From Aphanothece saxicola GSE-SYN-MK-01-06B (GTDB lineage Bacteria > Cyanobacteriota > Cyanobacteriia > PCC-6307 > Cyanobiaceae), in NCBI GenBank assembly GCA_019359745.1, contig JAHHGT010000005.1:124001-188000 (forward strand): a DNA stretch of 64,000 nt. Reading direction: 5' to 3'. Of this stretch, positions 43,089 to 55,117 are shown one piece after another. Numbering within the stretch: the stretch's first letter is position 1; each line of letters opens with the position of its first letter. A program made the position numbers and the translations under genes. Under the pieces are notes generated by a model, which searched no databases, was not told where the DNA came from, and was given only the letters and a program-made list of their open reading frames with translations.

Positions 43089-43754
43089 ATGACCGAAACC
43101 AACGACCAGATCCAGACCGGCGCCGTGCCTGCGGCCTCCGACGTCCCCGCCGCTGCTGAAGGCCAGCAGGAGCAGCGCCGAGGTGGCGGCGGCGGCGGCC
43201 GTGGCGATGCCAAGGGCGACCGCCGGGGCGGCGGCGGCCGCGGCCGTGACAACCGTCGCGGCCAGGAACGTGACTCCGAATGGCAGGAGCGGGTGGTCCA
43301 GATCCGCCGCGTCTCCAAGACCGTCAAGGGCGGCAAGAAGATGAGCTTCCGGGCCATCGTCGTTGTCGGCAACGAGCGCGGCCAGGTGGGCGTGGGTGTC
43401 GGCAAGGCCGGCGATGTCATCGGCGCCGTCCGCAAGGGCGTGGCCGACGGCAAGAAGCATCTGGTCAAGGTGCCCCTCACCCGCACCAGCTCGATCCCCA
43501 CCCTCAGCAACGGCCGCGACGGCGCCGCCAGCGTGCTGATCCGGCCGGCGGCCCCCGGTACCGGGGTGATCGCGGGCGGTTCGATCCGCACCGTGCTCGA
43601 ACTGGCCGGCATCAAGAACGTGCTGGCGAAGCGGCTGGGCTCCAAGACCCCGCTCAACAACGCCCGCGCCGCCATGCAGGCCCTCGAGGGCCTGCGCACC
43701 CACAAGGAGACCGCCAAGGAGCGGGGCATCTCCCTCGAGCAGATTTACTCCTGA
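43089..43754 (+). CDS. rpsE: 30S ribosomal protein S5 (uS5) with RGG-like N-terminal tail
   Basis: A 221-residue S5; E. coli S5 has 167. The extra length is an N-terminal tail with [20 protein letters not shown], rich in Gly/Arg/Asp, after a Glu/Gln-rich start. The core S5 domain follows: [40 protein letters not shown] and [21 protein letters not shown]5 acts in decoding accuracy and mRNA unwinding at the entry site. Such tails occur in cyanobacterial S5, but this one is strikingly Gly/Arg-rich. Confidence 0.96.
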   Translation: MTETNDQIQTGAVPAASDVPAAAEGQQEQRRGGGGGGRGDAKGDRRGGGGRGRDNRRGQERDSEWQERVVQIRRVSKTVKGGKKMSFRAIVVVGNERGQVGVGVGKAGDVIGAVRKGVADGKKHLVKVPLTRTSSIPTLSNGRDGAASVLIRPAAPGTGVIAGGSIRTVLELAGIKNVLAKRLGSKTPLNNARAAMQALEGLRTHKETAKERGISLEQIYS

Positions 43755-43762
43755 GGCCCGCC

Positions 43763-44218
43763 ATGACGTCCTTCTCTCTCAACAACCTCCAGCCCCAGAA
43801 GGGGTCCCGCAAGCGCAAGCTGCGCAAGGGTCGCGGCATCGCCGCCGGCCAGGGCGCCAGCTGCGGCTTCGGCATGCGCGGCCAGAAGTCCCGCTCCGGC
43901 AGCCCCACCCGCCCCGGCTTCGAGGGTGGCCAGATGCCCCTCTACCGCCGGATCCCGAAGCTCAAGCACTTCCCGGTCATCAACCCCACCCACTACACCG
44001 TGATCAACGTGTCACGGCTGGGTGAGCTGAAGGCGGGCAGCACCGTCAGCCTCGACTCCCTGGAGCAGGCGGGCCTGGTCACCAGCCCCCGCTACCCGCT
44101 CAAGGTGCTCGGCAACGGCGAACTCACGGTGAAACTGACGGTCCAGGCCGCCGCCTTCACCGCCTCGGCCCGCGCCAAGATCGAAGCCGCCGGCGGCAGC
44201 TGCGAGATCATCGACTGA
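43763..44218 (+). CDS. rplO: 50S ribosomal protein L15 (uL15)
   Basis: A 151-residue L15, start ATG 43763. It begins [20 protein letters not shown] and has the glycine-rich [20 protein letters not shown] and [20 protein letters not shown] loops that thread into 23S rRNA. rpmD (L30) is absent between rpsE and rplO, as in all cyanobacteria. Confidence 0.97.
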   Translation: MTSFSLNNLQPQKGSRKRKLRKGRGIAAGQGASCGFGMRGQKSRSGSPTRPGFEGGQMPLYRRIPKLKHFPVINPTHYTVINVSRLGELKAGSTVSLDSLEQAGLVTSPRYPLKVLGNGELTVKLTVQAAAFTASARAKIEAAGGSCEIID

Positions 44219-44326
44219 GCCCGGGCCGTTGCCCTGCCTCCAGCCCGGAGCCGTCTGCCCGTAGCCTTGTGCTGCGGCAGGCGGCTCCGGTCGTATCGAC
44301 CCGTTCCCCCCACTCCCGTCATCACC

Positions 44327-45646
44327 ATGCTCCTCAGCAGGGGGCGCAATCCGAGCGCCGCTGAAATCCTCGTCCAGCTGGTCCAGTCGAAGGGCCTGAG
44401 GGATCGGGTGCTCACCACCCTGGGCCTGCTGCTGCTGGTGCGACTCGGCATCTACATCCCGGTGCCCGGCATCGACCGGGTCGCCTTCCAGGACTTCATC
44501 CGGCAGGGTGGCCAGCTGATCGGCTTCCTGGACATCTTCACCGGCGGCGGCCTGTCCACCCTGGGCGTGTTCGCCCTGGGCATCCTGCCCTTCATCAACG
44601 CCTCGATCATCATCCAGCTGATGACGGCGGCCCTGCCCCAGCTCGAGGAGCTGCAGAAGAACGAAGGCGAGGCCGGCCGGCGCAAGCTGGCCCAGATCAC
44701 CCGTTACGTGGCCCTGGGCTGGGGCATCCTGCAGAGCATCGTCTTCGCCCTGATCCTGCGCCAGTACGCCCTGCCGGGCCTGCCGGAGTGGCTGTTCGTC
44801 GTCCAGACGAGCCTGGCCCTGGTCACCGGTTCGATGGTGGTGATGTGGGTGAGCGAAGTGATCACCGAACGGGGCATCGGCCAGGGGGCCTCCCTGGTGA
44901 TCTTCATCAACATCGTCGCCACCCTGCCCAAGGCCCTGGGCTCCACCATCCAGCTGGCCCAGAGCGGCGACCGGGCCACGGTGGGCGGCATCGTCGTGCT
45001 GGTGCTCGTCTTCCTGGTGACGATCGTGGGGATCATTTTCCTGCAGGAAGGCAGCCGTCGCATCCCGATCGTGAGCGCCAAGCGCCAGGTGGGCGGGGCC
45101 AGCACCCTGGCGTCCCGCCAGAGCTACCTGCCCCTGAAGCTCAACGCCGGCGGCGTGATGCCGATCATCTTCGCCTCGGCGGTGGTCTTCCTGCCGCTCA
45201 CCATCGCCAACCTCACCAAGAGCCCCTGGCTGATCCGGGTGGCGGGCTACCTCAACCCCACCAGCAGCACCCCCTGGGTCTATGCCGTGGTCTATTTCGC
45301 CCTGATCTGCGGCTTCGCCTTCTTCTACGCCTCCCTCACCGTCAACCCGGTGGACATCGCCACCAACCTGAAGCGCTCCGGGGTCGCCATTCCCGGCGTG
45401 CGGCCGGGTTCGGCCACCGCCGACTACCTCTCGGGGGTGTCCAACCGGCTCACCCTGCTGGGGGGCCTGTTCCTGGGCGCCATCGCCATCATTCCCTCGG
45501 CCGTGGAGGGCGCCACCCAGGTGCGCACCTTCCAGGGCCTGGGGGCCACCTCCCTGCTGATCCTGGTGGGCGTGGCCATCGACACCGCCAAGCAGGTGCA
45601 GACCTACGTGATCTCCCAGCGTTACGAAGGACTGGTCCGGCAGTAG
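44327..45646 (+). CDS. secY: Protein translocase subunit SecY
   Basis: A 439-residue SecY channel with ten membrane helices. In cyanobacteria one SecYEG serves both plasma and thylakoid membranes. Signatures: VRLGIYIPVPGIDR, the plug-region DIFTGGGLSTLGVFALGILP, FINASIIIQLMTAALP, and the cytosolic loop MWVSEVITERGIGQGASLVI. The start is ATG 44327 (MLLSRGRNPSAAEILVQLVQ). The 108-bp gap after rplO contains TAGCCTTG (44261) but no clear promoter. Confidence 0.97.
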   Translation: MLLSRGRNPSAAEILVQLVQSKGLRDRVLTTLGLLLLVRLGIYIPVPGIDRVAFQDFIRQGGQLIGFLDIFTGGGLSTLGVFALGILPFINASIIIQLMTAALPQLEELQKNEGEAGRRKLAQITRYVALGWGILQSIVFALILRQYALPGLPEWLFVVQTSLALVTGSMVVMWVSEVITERGIGQGASLVIFINIVATLPKALGSTIQLAQSGDRATVGGIVVLVLVFLVTIVGIIFLQEGSRRIPIVSAKRQVGGASTLASRQSYLPLKLNAGGVMPIIFASAVVFLPLTIANLTKSPWLIRVAGYLNPTSSTPWVYAVVYFALICGFAFFYASLTVNPVDIATNLKRSGVAIPGVRPGSATADYLSGVSNRLTLLGGLFLGAIAIIPSAVEGATQVRTFQGLGATSLLILVGVAIDTAKQVQTYVISQRYEGLVRQ

Positions 45647-45671
45647 GCCCCTTTCCCCCGTCTTCCCTCCC

Positions 45672-46223
45672 ATGAAACAGCGACTCCTCTTCCTCGGGCC
45701 CCCCGGCGCCGGCAAGGGCACCCAGGCCGAGCTCCTGGCCGAACGCCACCAGCTGCTGCATCTCTCCACCGGAGAACTGCTGCGGGCGGAGGTCAAGGCC
45801 GGCAGCGCCCTGGGCCAGGAGGCGGAAGCGGTGATGGCCCGTGGCGAGCTGGTCAGCGATGCCCTGGTGCTGGCGATCGTGCGCAGCCGCCTGGAGGGGC
45901 ACCAGGGGGGCTGGCTGCTGGATGGCTTCCCCCGCAACCTGGCCCAGGCCGAAGCCCTCGACGGGCTGCTGGCCGAGCTCGACCAGCGCATCGAGCGGGT
46001 GCTGCTGCTGGAGCTGGAGGACGGGGTGCTGATCCAGCGCCTGCTCTCCCGCGGCCGGGCCGACGACAACGAAGCGGTGATCCGCAACCGCCTGGTGGTG
46101 TACCAGGAGCAGACCGCCCCCCTGATCGACCACTACCGCCAGTTGGGCCTGCTCCACAGCGTGGAGGCCTCCGGCACGGTGGCGGAGATCGGAGAGAGGA
46201 TCGTAGCCAGCCTTGTTGACTGA
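45672..46223 (+). CDS. adk: Adenylate kinase
   Basis: A 183-residue adenylate kinase (AMP + ATP to 2 ADP). P-loop LFLGPPGAGKGTQAELLAER, AMP-site LSTGELLRAEVKAGSALGQE and WLLDGFPRNLAQAEALDGLL, and the RGRADDNEAVIRNRL lid region. It is the short form without the 27-residue zinc-like LID insertion, as usual in cyanobacteria. It sits between secY and rpmJ; infA, often found here in other bacteria, is absent. Confidence 0.96.
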   Translation: MKQRLLFLGPPGAGKGTQAELLAERHQLLHLSTGELLRAEVKAGSALGQEAEAVMARGELVSDALVLAIVRSRLEGHQGGWLLDGFPRNLAQAEALDGLLAELDQRIERVLLLELEDGVLIQRLLSRGRADDNEAVIRNRLVVYQEQTAPLIDHYRQLGLLHSVEASGTVAEIGERIVASLVD

Positions 46224-46266
46224 TGTGATAAGGTAGCTGTTTGCAAATTCGGAGAGCACAACGCCC

Positions 46267-46380
46267 ATGAAGGTGCGTGCCTCAGTCAAGAAAATGTGCG
46301 ACAAATGCCGGGTGATCCGTCGCCACGGCCGGGTCATGGTGATCTGCACCAACCCGAAGCACAAGCAGCGTCAGGGTTGA
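46267..46380 (+). CDS. rpmJ: 50S ribosomal protein L36 (bL36)
   Basis: A 37-residue L36 at ATG 46267: [20 protein letters not shown], then [17 protein letters not shown]. The zinc-binding set C-x2-C, C and H is complete, so it is the zinc-containing form. It follows adk by 43 bp and precedes rpsM by 66 bp. Confidence 0.95.
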   Translation: MKVRASVKKMCDKCRVIRRHGRVMVICTNPKHKQRQG

Positions 46381-46446
46381 CCCCCCACGCTTCCACGGCG
46401 GCCGCCTTCGGCCGCCACCCCCATTGCCCTCTGATCGTTTCCTGAC

Positions 46447-46812
46447 GTGGCTCGGATCGCCGGTGTCGATATCCCTCGTGACAAGAGGGTTGAGATCTCA
46501 CTCACTTACGTGTACGGGATCGGGCTCACCAGGGCCCGCAAGATTCTCGCCAAATCGGGGGTCAGCCCCGACATCCGGGTGAAGGACCTCAGCGATGGCG
46601 ACGTGCAGAAGCTGCGCGGCGCCGCCGATTCCTTCGTCCTCGAGGGCGACCTGCGCCGCGAAGAGGGCATGGCCCTCAAGCGCCTGCAAGACATCGGCTG
46701 CCTGCGGGGTCGCCGCCATCGCATGGGCCTGCCCGTGCGCGGCCAGCGCACCCGCACCAACGCCCGCACCCGCCGCGGCGCCCGCAAGACCGTGGCCGGC
46801 AAGAAGAAGTGA
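46447..46812 (+). CDS. rpsM: 30S ribosomal protein S13 (uS13)
   Basis: A 121-residue S13 starting at GTG 46447 ([20 protein letters not shown]). It joins the head to the 50S subunit and P-site t[23 protein letters not shown] and the C-terminal [20 protein letters not shown] are conserved. A 170-bp non-coding gap with GC-rich inverted repeats lies before rpsK. Confidence 0.97.
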   Translation: MARIAGVDIPRDKRVEISLTYVYGIGLTRARKILAKSGVSPDIRVKDLSDGDVQKLRGAADSFVLEGDLRREEGMALKRLQDIGCLRGRRHRMGLPVRGQRTRTNARTRRGARKTVAGKKK

Positions 46813-46982
46813 GGTTTGGGCCTCCGGGCCCGTTCCCCCTTCCCTGCCTACCCATTCCCCGGCCCGTGGCCCCTCGCGGCAGCCACCGGGCCCCGGTCCC
46901 GCCGCCCTCCTCTCCCGGAGGTCGTCACCGGGACTCCCCCCCAGTCCTTTGATCACCTCCCTGCTCCCGCAGGGCCACCGCC

Positions 46983-47375
46983 ATGGCCAAACCAGCCAAG
47001 AAGACAGGCCCCAAGAAGGCCAAGCGCAATGTGCCCAATGGGGTCGCGCACATCCAGAGCACCTTCAACAACACGATCGTCTCCATCACCGACACCGCCG
47101 GTGAGGTGGTGAGCTGGTCGTCGGCCGGCGCCAGCGGTTTCAAGGGAGCCCGCAAGGGCACCCCCTTCGCCGCCCAGACCGCCGCCGAAGCGGCCGCCCG
47201 CCGCGCCCTCGAGCAGGGCATGCGTCAGATCGAAGTGCTGGTGCGCGGTCCTGGCTCCGGGCGCGAAACCGCCATCCGGGCCCTGCAGGTGGCCGGTCTC
47301 GAGATCACCCTGATCCGTGACGTCACCCCCCTGCCCCACAACGGTTGCCGCCGGGCCAAGCGCCGTCGGGTCTGA
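46983..47375 (+). CDS. rpsK: 30S ribosomal protein S11 (uS11)
   Basis: A 130-residue S11 at ATG 46983. It starts with a basic tail ([20 protein letters not shown]), then [20 protein letters not shown] and [20 protein letters not shown], ending in [13 protein letters not shown]. It helps select mRNA near the E site with S7. Confidence 0.97.
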   Translation: MAKPAKKTGPKKAKRNVPNGVAHIQSTFNNTIVSITDTAGEVVSWSSAGASGFKGARKGTPFAAQTAAEAAARRALEQGMRQIEVLVRGPGSGRETAIRALQVAGLEITLIRDVTPLPHNGCRRAKRRRV

Positions 47376-47457
47376 GCCGTCCGGAGGCCTCCGGCTTCCC
47401 ACCCGACTCCCCAGGGCCGCTGCCGCGGCCACCTTTCCTTTCCCACCTCCTCTGACC

Positions 47458-48396
47458 GTGTTGCACTACCAGATCGATCGGGTCGAGCACCAGGTCGCCG
47501 ACGACCGTTCCCAGACGGGCGTCTTCCTGATCGGCCCCCTGGATCGGGGCCAGGCGACCACCCTCGGCAATGCCCTGCGGCGCGTGCTGATCGGTGGTCT
47601 CGAAGGAAGCGCCATCACGGCGGTGCGTCTCTCCGGGGTCAACCACGAGTACGCCACGGTGCCTGGTGTGCGCGAGGACGTGCTCGACATCCTGCTCAAC
47701 TGCAAGTCCGTTCCCGTCAACAGCCGCAGCCGTGATCTCGAGATCGGCCGCCTGATGGTCAACGGCCCGGCCCGGGTCACCGCTTCGGATCTGCAGTTCT
47801 CCCCCCAGGTGCAGGTCATCGACGGCGATCGGGAGATCGCCACCGTTGCCGAGGGCCACAGCCTGGAGATGGAAGTCCACGTGGAGCGCGGCATCGGCTA
47901 CCGGCCGGTGGATCGCCACAACGAGGACACCGCCGCCATCGACCTGCTCCAGATCGACGCGGTCTTCATGCCCGTCCGTCGGGTCAACTACACCGTCGAT
48001 GAAACCGCGGTCGGCGAAGGCGGCTCGGCCCATGAGCGCCTGCGCATCGAGATCGAGACCAACGGCAGCGTCACCCCCGACGACGCCATGGCCCAGGCGG
48101 CCAACCAGCTGATGGAGCTGTTCCAGCCCCTGGCCACCCTCACCATGACCGAGGAGCCCGGCCTGGAACCCGAGCCTTCGGCCGAGGCCCAGATCCCACT
48201 GGAGGAGCTGAACCTCTCCGTGCGCGCCTACAACTGCCTCAAGCGCGCCCAGGTCAATTCCGTCTCCGACCTCATGGGCTTCAGCTACGAAGACCTTCTG
48301 GAGATCAAGAACTTCGGATCCAAGTCCGCCGACGAGGTGATCGAGGCCCTCGAGAGGATCGGCATCTCCCTGCCCCAGAGCCGCACCAGCGGCTGA
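47458..48396 (+). CDS. rpoA: RNA polymerase subunit alpha
   Basis: A 312-residue alpha subunit. I start at GTG 47458, because the protein then reads [20 protein letters not shown], matching cyanobacterial homologues (MLQYQIDRIEHQ). The N-terminal dimer domain has [20 protein letters not shown] and [15 protein letters not shown] short Pro/Glu linker leads to the C-terminal domain [20 protein letters not shown] and [20 protein letters not shown], which contacts UP elements and activators. The open frame extends upstream to 47317, but that stretch lies in the rpsK end. Confidence 0.97.
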   Translation: MLHYQIDRVEHQVADDRSQTGVFLIGPLDRGQATTLGNALRRVLIGGLEGSAITAVRLSGVNHEYATVPGVREDVLDILLNCKSVPVNSRSRDLEIGRLMVNGPARVTASDLQFSPQVQVIDGDREIATVAEGHSLEMEVHVERGIGYRPVDRHNEDTAAIDLLQIDAVFMPVRRVNYTVDETAVGEGGSAHERLRIEIETNGSVTPDDAMAQAANQLMELFQPLATLTMTEEPGLEPEPSAEAQIPLEELNLSVRAYNCLKRAQVNSVSDLMGFSYEDLLEIKNFGSKSADEVIEALERIGISLPQSRTSG

Positions 48397-48442
48397 AAGG
48401 CGGTTACCCCTTCCCCGTTACGCCACCCGCCCCGTCCCCACC

Positions 48443-48793
48443 ATGCGACACCAGTGCCGAGTCCCCCTGCTGGGACGCCCCGCCGACCAACGCAAAGCCA
48501 TGCTGCGTGGTCTGACCACCCAGCTCATCCGTGAAGGCCGCGTCACCACCACCAAGGCCAGGGCCAAGGCCCTGCGTAATGAAGCCGAGCGCATGATCAC
48601 CCTGGCCAAGGACGGCACCCTCTCCGCCCGTCGCCGCGCCATCGGCTACATCTACGACAAACAGCTCGTCCACGCCCTGTTCGACAAGGCCCAGGACCGC
48701 TACGGCGATCGCCAGGGTGGCTACACCCGCATCATCCGGACGGTGAGCCGTCGTGGTGACAACGCCGAGATGGCCATCATCGAGCTGGTCTGA
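48443..48793 (+). CDS. rplQ: 50S ribosomal protein L17 (bL17)
   Basis: A 116-residue L17: [20 protein letters not shown], then [20 protein letters not shown] and [20 protein letters not shown]. It lines the region near the tunnel exit. The stop overlaps the truA start by four bases. Confidence 0.97.
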   Translation: MRHQCRVPLLGRPADQRKAMLRGLTTQLIREGRVTTTKARAKALRNEAERMITLAKDGTLSARRRAIGYIYDKQLVHALFDKAQDRYGDRQGGYTRIIRTVSRRGDNAEMAIIELV

Positions 48794-49635
48794 AGAGGAT
48801 CGCCCTTTCGCTGCAGTACGAGGGCTCCTCGTTCCACGGCTGGCAGCGTCAGGCCGGGCACAGCAGCGTTCAGGAAACCCTGGAAGGGGCGATCGCTGCG
48901 CTTGACCCGCACCGGCCCGCCCAGACGGTGGCCGCCGGTCGCACCGACAGCGGTGTCCATGCCGCGGCCCAGGTCGTGCATTTTGATGCCTCCGGCCCCA
49001 TTCCCGTCTCCCGTTGGGCGAAGGCTCTCAACGGCCGCCTGCCGCCCACGATCCGGGTGAGGGCCGCCGCCGAGGTCCCGGCCGACTGGCACGCCTGCTT
49101 CAGCGCCACCTACCGGCGCTACCGCTACACGATCTTCAACGGCCGCACCCCCAACCTGTTCCTGGCCCCCTGGAGCTGGCATCGCTACCAGTGGCGCCTC
49201 GACGAGGCCCGCATGGCCGGCTGTCTGGAGGCTCTGCTCGGGGAACACGACTTCTCCGCCTTCCAGCGGGCCGGCAGCCGCCGCGCCCATGCCCGCACCA
49301 CCGTTCAGGACGTGCACATCGACCGCCAGGGGGATCTGCTGGTCGCCGAGGTGCAGGCCAGCGGCTTCCTCTACGGCATGGTGCGCCTGTTGATGGGCCA
49401 GCTGGTGGCCGTGGGGGAGGGCCGCCTTGAGGCCGAGGAGTTCCTGCACCGCTGGCGCAGCGGCGCCCGCCACGCGGTGAAGGAGGCCGCCCCGCCCCAG
49501 GGCCTCTGCCTCCTGCGGGTGGGCTACCCAACGGAGATCTTCCCTGAGGCCGCCTGGTATGATTGTCAACCGCGATTTCTGTTGGAATCGCGCGATCCTC
49601 CAGCCGATCCGTTCATCGGCGTTCCGATCGGTTGA
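48790..49635 (+). CDS. truA: tRNA pseudouridine synthase A
   Basis: A 281-residue TruA, which makes pseudouridine at positions 38-40 of tRNA. The protein must start at CTG 48790: the segment [20 protein letters not shown] and [12 protein letters not shown] is unmistakable TruA N-terminus, and the frame contains no upstream ATG, GTG or TTG nearby. The next start (GTG 48928) would lose these 46 residues. The active site is [18 protein letters not shown] with the catalytic aspartate. Downstream blocks: [20 protein letters not shown] and [20 protein letters not shown]. The start overlaps the rplQ stop (gtCTGA). Confidence 0.9.
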   Translation: MKRIALSLQYEGSSFHGWQRQAGHSSVQETLEGAIAALDPHRPAQTVAAGRTDSGVHAAAQVVHFDASGPIPVSRWAKALNGRLPPTIRVRAAAEVPADWHACFSATYRRYRYTIFNGRTPNLFLAPWSWHRYQWRLDEARMAGCLEALLGEHDFSAFQRAGSRRAHARTTVQDVHIDRQGDLLVAEVQASGFLYGMVRLLMGQLVAVGEGRLEAEEFLHRWRSGARHAVKEAAPPQGLCLLRVGYPTEIFPEAAWYDCQPRFLLESRDPPADPFIGVPIG

Positions 49636-49782
49636 GCAGCTCTGCAGGGTGCCCCGTCCGGTGGCCCCACACAGTCAGCATCTCGCCGAGTTCGCCGGAT
49701 CCGGCGACACGGTAGGGTCGAATCTCCCTGTCCCGACCCATCCGGCTGCGATGGGCTCACCCCAAACCGGCCCGCCGGCGCG

Positions 49783-50235
49783 ATGAACAAGACAACCCCA
49801 CCCTCCATCGATTCGCTTGAGCGCCAGTGGTACCTGGTCGACGCCGCGGACCAGACCCTCGGCCGTCTCGCCAGTGAAGTGGCCCAAGTGCTGCGTGGCA
49901 AGAACAAGCCCACCTTCACGCCTCACCTCGACACCGGTGATTTCGTGGTGGTCATCAACGCCGACAAGGTGCGCGTCAGCGGCAACAAGGCCACCCAGAA
50001 GATCTACCGCCGCCATTCCGGCCGTCCCGGCGGCATGAAGACCGAAACCTTCGAGCACCTCCAGGCCCGTCTGCCGGAGCGGATCATCGAGAAGGCGATC
50101 AAGGGCATGCTTCCCCACAACGCCCTTGGCCGCCAGCTGTTCCGCAAGCTGAAGGTCTACAAGGGCGCCGAGCATCCCCACGCCGCCCAGCAGCCCCAGC
50201 CCCTCGCCCTCGATCCCGCCACCGCCGCCCAATGA
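49783..50235 (+). CDS. rplM: 50S ribosomal protein L13 (uL13)
   Basis: A 150-residue L13, one of the first assembly proteins. [40 protein letters not shown] and [20 protein letters not shown] are diagnostic. The 147-bp gap after truA likely contains a promoter for the L13-S9-L31 unit, though I cannot point to clear hexamers. The end overlaps rpsI by 4 bases (ATGA). Confidence 0.97.
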   Translation: MNKTTPPSIDSLERQWYLVDAADQTLGRLASEVAQVLRGKNKPTFTPHLDTGDFVVVINADKVRVSGNKATQKIYRRHSGRPGGMKTETFEHLQARLPERIIEKAIKGMLPHNALGRQLFRKLKVYKGAEHPHAAQQPQPLALDPATAAQ

Positions 50236-50639
50236 CCAGCACCTCCAACCGCGTCGTCTACTGGGGCACCGGCCGTCGCAAGACCGCCGTCGCCCGCGTG
50301 CGGGTCGTCCCCGGCAGCGGCAGCGTCACCATCAATGGCCGCCCCGGCGACAACTACCTCAACTACAACCCCGTCTATCTGGCGGCGGTGAAAGCTCCCC
50401 TGCAGACCCTCGGCCTGGAAGCCCAGTACGACCTGCTGGTCAACGTGCGCGGCGGTGGCCTCACCGGCCAGGCCGATGCCATCAAGCAGGGTGCAGCCCG
50501 CGCCCTCTGCGACCTGTCGCCCGACAACCGCAAGCCGCTCAAGATTGAAGGCCACCTGAGCCGCGATCCCCGGGCCAAGGAGCGTCGCAAGTACGGCCTC
50601 AAGAAAGCCCGCAAAGCTCCCCAGTTCTCCAAGCGCTGA
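50232..50639 (+). CDS. rpsI: 30S ribosomal protein S9 (uS9)
   Basis: A 135-residue S9. [20 protein letters not shown] and [20 protein letters not shown] are conserved, and it ends with the family's [20 protein letters not shown] and SKR, whose tail reaches the P-site tRNA. Translation is probably coupled to rplM through the ATGA overlap. Confidence 0.97.
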   Translation: MTSTSNRVVYWGTGRRKTAVARVRVVPGSGSVTINGRPGDNYLNYNPVYLAAVKAPLQTLGLEAQYDLLVNVRGGGLTGQADAIKQGAARALCDLSPDNRKPLKIEGHLSRDPRAKERRKYGLKKARKAPQFSKR

Positions 50640-50647
50640 TTTTCGTC

Positions 50648-50947
50648 ATGCCGAAAGCCGACATCCATCCCACCTGGTATCCGGACGCCAAGGTGATCTG
50701 CAACGGGGAGGTGGTCATGACCACCGGCTCCACCCACCCCGAACTGACGGTCGACGTGTGGAGCGGCAATCACCCCTTCTACACGGGCACCCAGAAGATC
50801 CTCGACACCGAGGGCCGGGTGGATCGCTTCATGCGCAAGTACGGCATGGGCAGCACCGATTCCGCCTCGGGTGCCAAGAAGGCCGCCAAGCCTGCCGAGG
50901 CTCCTGCCGCCGTCGAAGCCGAGACCCCGGCGGCCACCGAAGCCTGA
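50648..50947 (+). CDS. rpmE: 50S ribosomal protein L31 (bL31), zinc-free form
   Basis: A 99-residue L31: MPKADIHPTWYPDAKVICNG, then EVVMTTGSTHPELTVDVWSG and HPFYTGTQKILDTEGRVDRF. Only one cysteine remains (ICNG), so the four-cysteine zinc site of C+ L31 is absent. The C-terminus is an Ala/Glu/Pro-rich tail of about 28 residues. A strong terminator follows. Confidence 0.95.
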   Translation: MPKADIHPTWYPDAKVICNGEVVMTTGSTHPELTVDVWSGNHPFYTGTQKILDTEGRVDRFMRKYGMGSTDSASGAKKAAKPAEAPAAVEAETPAATEA

Positions 50948-51008
50948 ACCCTTCAGCCTGAAGCCGGCTGCCCGAATCGGACAGCTGATTCGGCCCGGTC
51001 TGTCTCCG

Positions 51009-51036
51009 GCCGGGTGCCTCCAGCACCCGGCTTTTT
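51009..51036 (+). terminator. Intrinsic terminator between rpmE and prfA
   Basis: GCCGGGTGC and GCACCCGGC form a 9-bp stem around the loop CTCCA, followed by five T. It ends 18 bases before the prfA start, so transcription of the ribosomal cluster probably stops or is attenuated here. A weaker hairpin (CCGAATC/GATTCGG) lies just upstream. Confidence 0.85.
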
Positions 51037-51054
51037 CCGTTTCGGGTGCCGCCC

Positions 51055-52170
<1,116 letters not shown>

Positions 52171-52210
52171 GCCTCGGCGGAGGAGCGGAGTGGTTGAGAG
52201 CGAGGGCGCT

Positions 52211-52711
52211 TCAGGCGCCGATGACGTACTTGGCCCACTCCTGATGCTGGCCGGAGCGGATGCGCCGGTTGGCCTCGAAGCTCAGGCTGCCCAGGGGCCG
52301 GCGGGGCTCCCGGGCCAGGGGCATGCCCGCCTCCCTGGGGGTGCGGTTGCCCTTGCGCACGTTGCAGGGCAGGCAGGCGGTGGTGACGTTCTCCCAGACA
52401 TCGGTGCCGCCCCGGCTGCGGGGCACCACGTGGTCGATCGAGAGCTGCTCACCATTGAAGCCGCAGTACTGGCAGGCGTGGCCGTCGCGGTGGAAGACGT
52501 TGCGGCGCGTGAGCGGCAGCGGCTTGTAGGGCACCCGCACGAACTGGCGCAGCCGGATCACCGTGGGCAGGAAATGGTCGGGGCGAATCGTCTTTTCAGG
52601 GTCGTGCTCCAACCCTTCGGCCTTCCCCTTGAGCAGCATCACCATGGCCCGACGCCAGGTGGTGATGTTCAGCGGTTCGTAGGACGCATTCAGAACGAGT
52701 ACGTGGCCCAT
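52211..52711 (-). CDS. HNH endonuclease family protein (cyanobacterial housekeeping type)
   Basis: A 166-residue HNH protein starting MGHVLVLNASYEPLNITTWR, then RAMVMLLKGKAEGLEHDPEK. The HNH core is HACQYCGFNGEQLSIDHVVP, then RSRGGTDVWENVTTACLPCN, with the paired CxxC zinc sites. This form is widespread among cyanobacteria and not linked to mobile elements; its substrate is unknown. Start ATG 52711 is preferred, as homologues begin at this M. It converges with prfA and is divergent from alr. Confidence 0.9.
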   Translation of the reverse strand: MGHVLVLNASYEPLNITTWRRAMVMLLKGKAEGLEHDPEKTIRPDHFLPTVIRLRQFVRVPYKPLPLTRRNVFHRDGHACQYCGFNGEQLSIDHVVPRSRGGTDVWENVTTACLPCNVRKGNRTPREAGMPLAREPRRPLGSLSFEANRRIRSGQHQEWAKYVIGA

Positions 52712-52785
52712 TCCAGTCCGCTGGATACGCGGCATGCTAACGGGATTCCCATGAAATCCATGGTCCACCCCCTGCACCGGCGTCC

Positions 52786-53991
<1,206 letters not shown>

Positions 53992-54009
53992 TAAGCTCTC
54001 TTCGCCACT

Positions 54010-54098
54010 GGAGAGGTGGCTGAGTGGTTGAAAGCGGCTCCCTGCTAAGGAGTTACAGAGGGCAACTTCTGTCGAGGGTTCGAATCCCTCCCTCTCCG
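54010..54098 (+). tRNA. trnS: tRNA-Ser (GCU)
   Basis: An 89-nt class II tRNA. The acceptor is GGAGAGG/CCTCTCC with discriminator G, the anticodon loop CTGCTAA gives GCT, the long variable arm follows, and the T loop is GTTCGAATC. No CCA is encoded. A short GGCCCT/AGGGCC inverted repeat follows about 10 bases later. Confidence 0.96.
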
Positions 54099-54178
54099 TT
54101 CCAGGCCCTTTCAGGGCCGTCAACGCCAGGTCCGCTCAGAGCCTGGCAATGCCGATCCGGCCCATCGACCTGCAGGCG

Positions 54179-55111
54179 CTAGGCGTCCAGCAGGGCGGCG
54201 GCAATGGTCGGCAGCAGGGTGTCATCAGCGGCCCGGGCCCGTCCCTCGCTGAACACCACCAGCAGCATTGGCACCTTGCCCTCCACCTCCACATAGGCGG
54301 CGTCATGGCGGGCCTGGCTCATCCAGCCGGCCTTGCTCCACAGCCGGGCCCCCTGCGGCAGGGCGGCCCCGAGGAAGCCATCCACCTGATTCTCGGGATC
54401 GGCGGCCCGGGCCACGGGGTCGAGTGAGCGACGCAGCAGGGCTGTCATGCGGCGGCAGGCCGGCGGGGAGACCGCGGCTCCGGCCATCACCCCATGCAGC
54501 AGACGGGCCGTGAAATCCGTGTTGAGGCGGTTGCGGTTTTCCAACTGGGGCCCATAGAAGTCCCGCTCCCGGCCGTAGGGCCCCTCCGCCCAGGTCTTCT
54601 GGCAGGCGTTCACCCCCGCCACCTCGCTCCAGCCGAGGCGCACCAACCAGTCGTTGACCACCTGGCGTTGGCGGCACCAGGCTGCGGACCGTCCGGGGGG
54701 CAGGGACGGGCCGCTGGTGGTGCCGGTGAGCAGATCCACCACCAGGCTGGTGGCGTCGTTGCCGGAGTCGCGCACCATGTTGGCCAGGGCTCGACGCAGT
54801 TCCGGACCCTCCTCGATCAGCTGGCGTTGCAGCCAGGCTTCGGCGGCCACCAGATACACCAGCTTCACCACGCTGGCGGGGTAGCGCGGCCTCTCCCCCT
54901 CCCAGCTGGCACCGGTCACGGTCTGGCCCCAGAAGGCCTCCTGGCCCAGGCCCTCGGCGGCGCCCACCAGGGAAGCCCCGTAGCGGAGCCAGGTGATCGA
55001 GAGCTGCTCCCCCAGCCCCGGGCGCTCCTCCTCCTCCAGTTGGCCGATGAGCTGGCGCAGGGTCTGGCCCATGGCCTGATCCGGGCTGTAGAACGCCATC
55101 AGCGGCGGCAC
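54179..55111 (-). CDS. Class A beta-lactamase-like serine hydrolase
   Basis: A 310-residue protein of the penicilloyl-serine transferase superfamily. The nucleophile motif is RYPASVVKLVYLVAAEAWLQ (S-V-V-K), the second motif NMVRDSGNDATSLVVDLLTG, and the third LWSKAGWMSQARHDAAYVEV (K-A-G). So unlike the lipoprotein at 11708 this one keeps its catalytic set. I see no signal peptide. Function could be peptidoglycan-related; beta-lactamase activity is not implied. Possible start also at ATG 55099. It is divergent from the NlpC gene with only 6 bases between starts. Confidence 0.86.
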   Translation of the reverse strand: MPPLMAFYSPDQAMGQTLRQLIGQLEEEERPGLGEQLSITWLRYGASLVGAAEGLGQEAFWGQTVTGASWEGERPRYPASVVKLVYLVAAEAWLQRQLIEEGPELRRALANMVRDSGNDATSLVVDLLTGTTSGPSLPPGRSAAWCRQRQVVNDWLVRLGWSEVAGVNACQKTWAEGPYGRERDFYGPQLENRNRLNTDFTARLLHGVMAGAAVSPPACRRMTALLRRSLDPVARAADPENQVDGFLGAALPQGARLWSKAGWMSQARHDAAYVEVEGKVPMLLVVFSEGRARAADDTLLPTIAAALLDA

Positions 55112-55117
55112 CTTGCG

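Noticed and set aside
44012..46087. 691-codon minus-strand open frame
   Set aside because: Antisense to rplO, secY and adk; rich in D/H/Q/G repeats as expected from reversed GC-rich codons.
46214..46266. Promoter directly before rpmJ (TTGACT at the adk end)
   Set aside because: No -10-like hexamer stands at a workable distance, so I do not list it.
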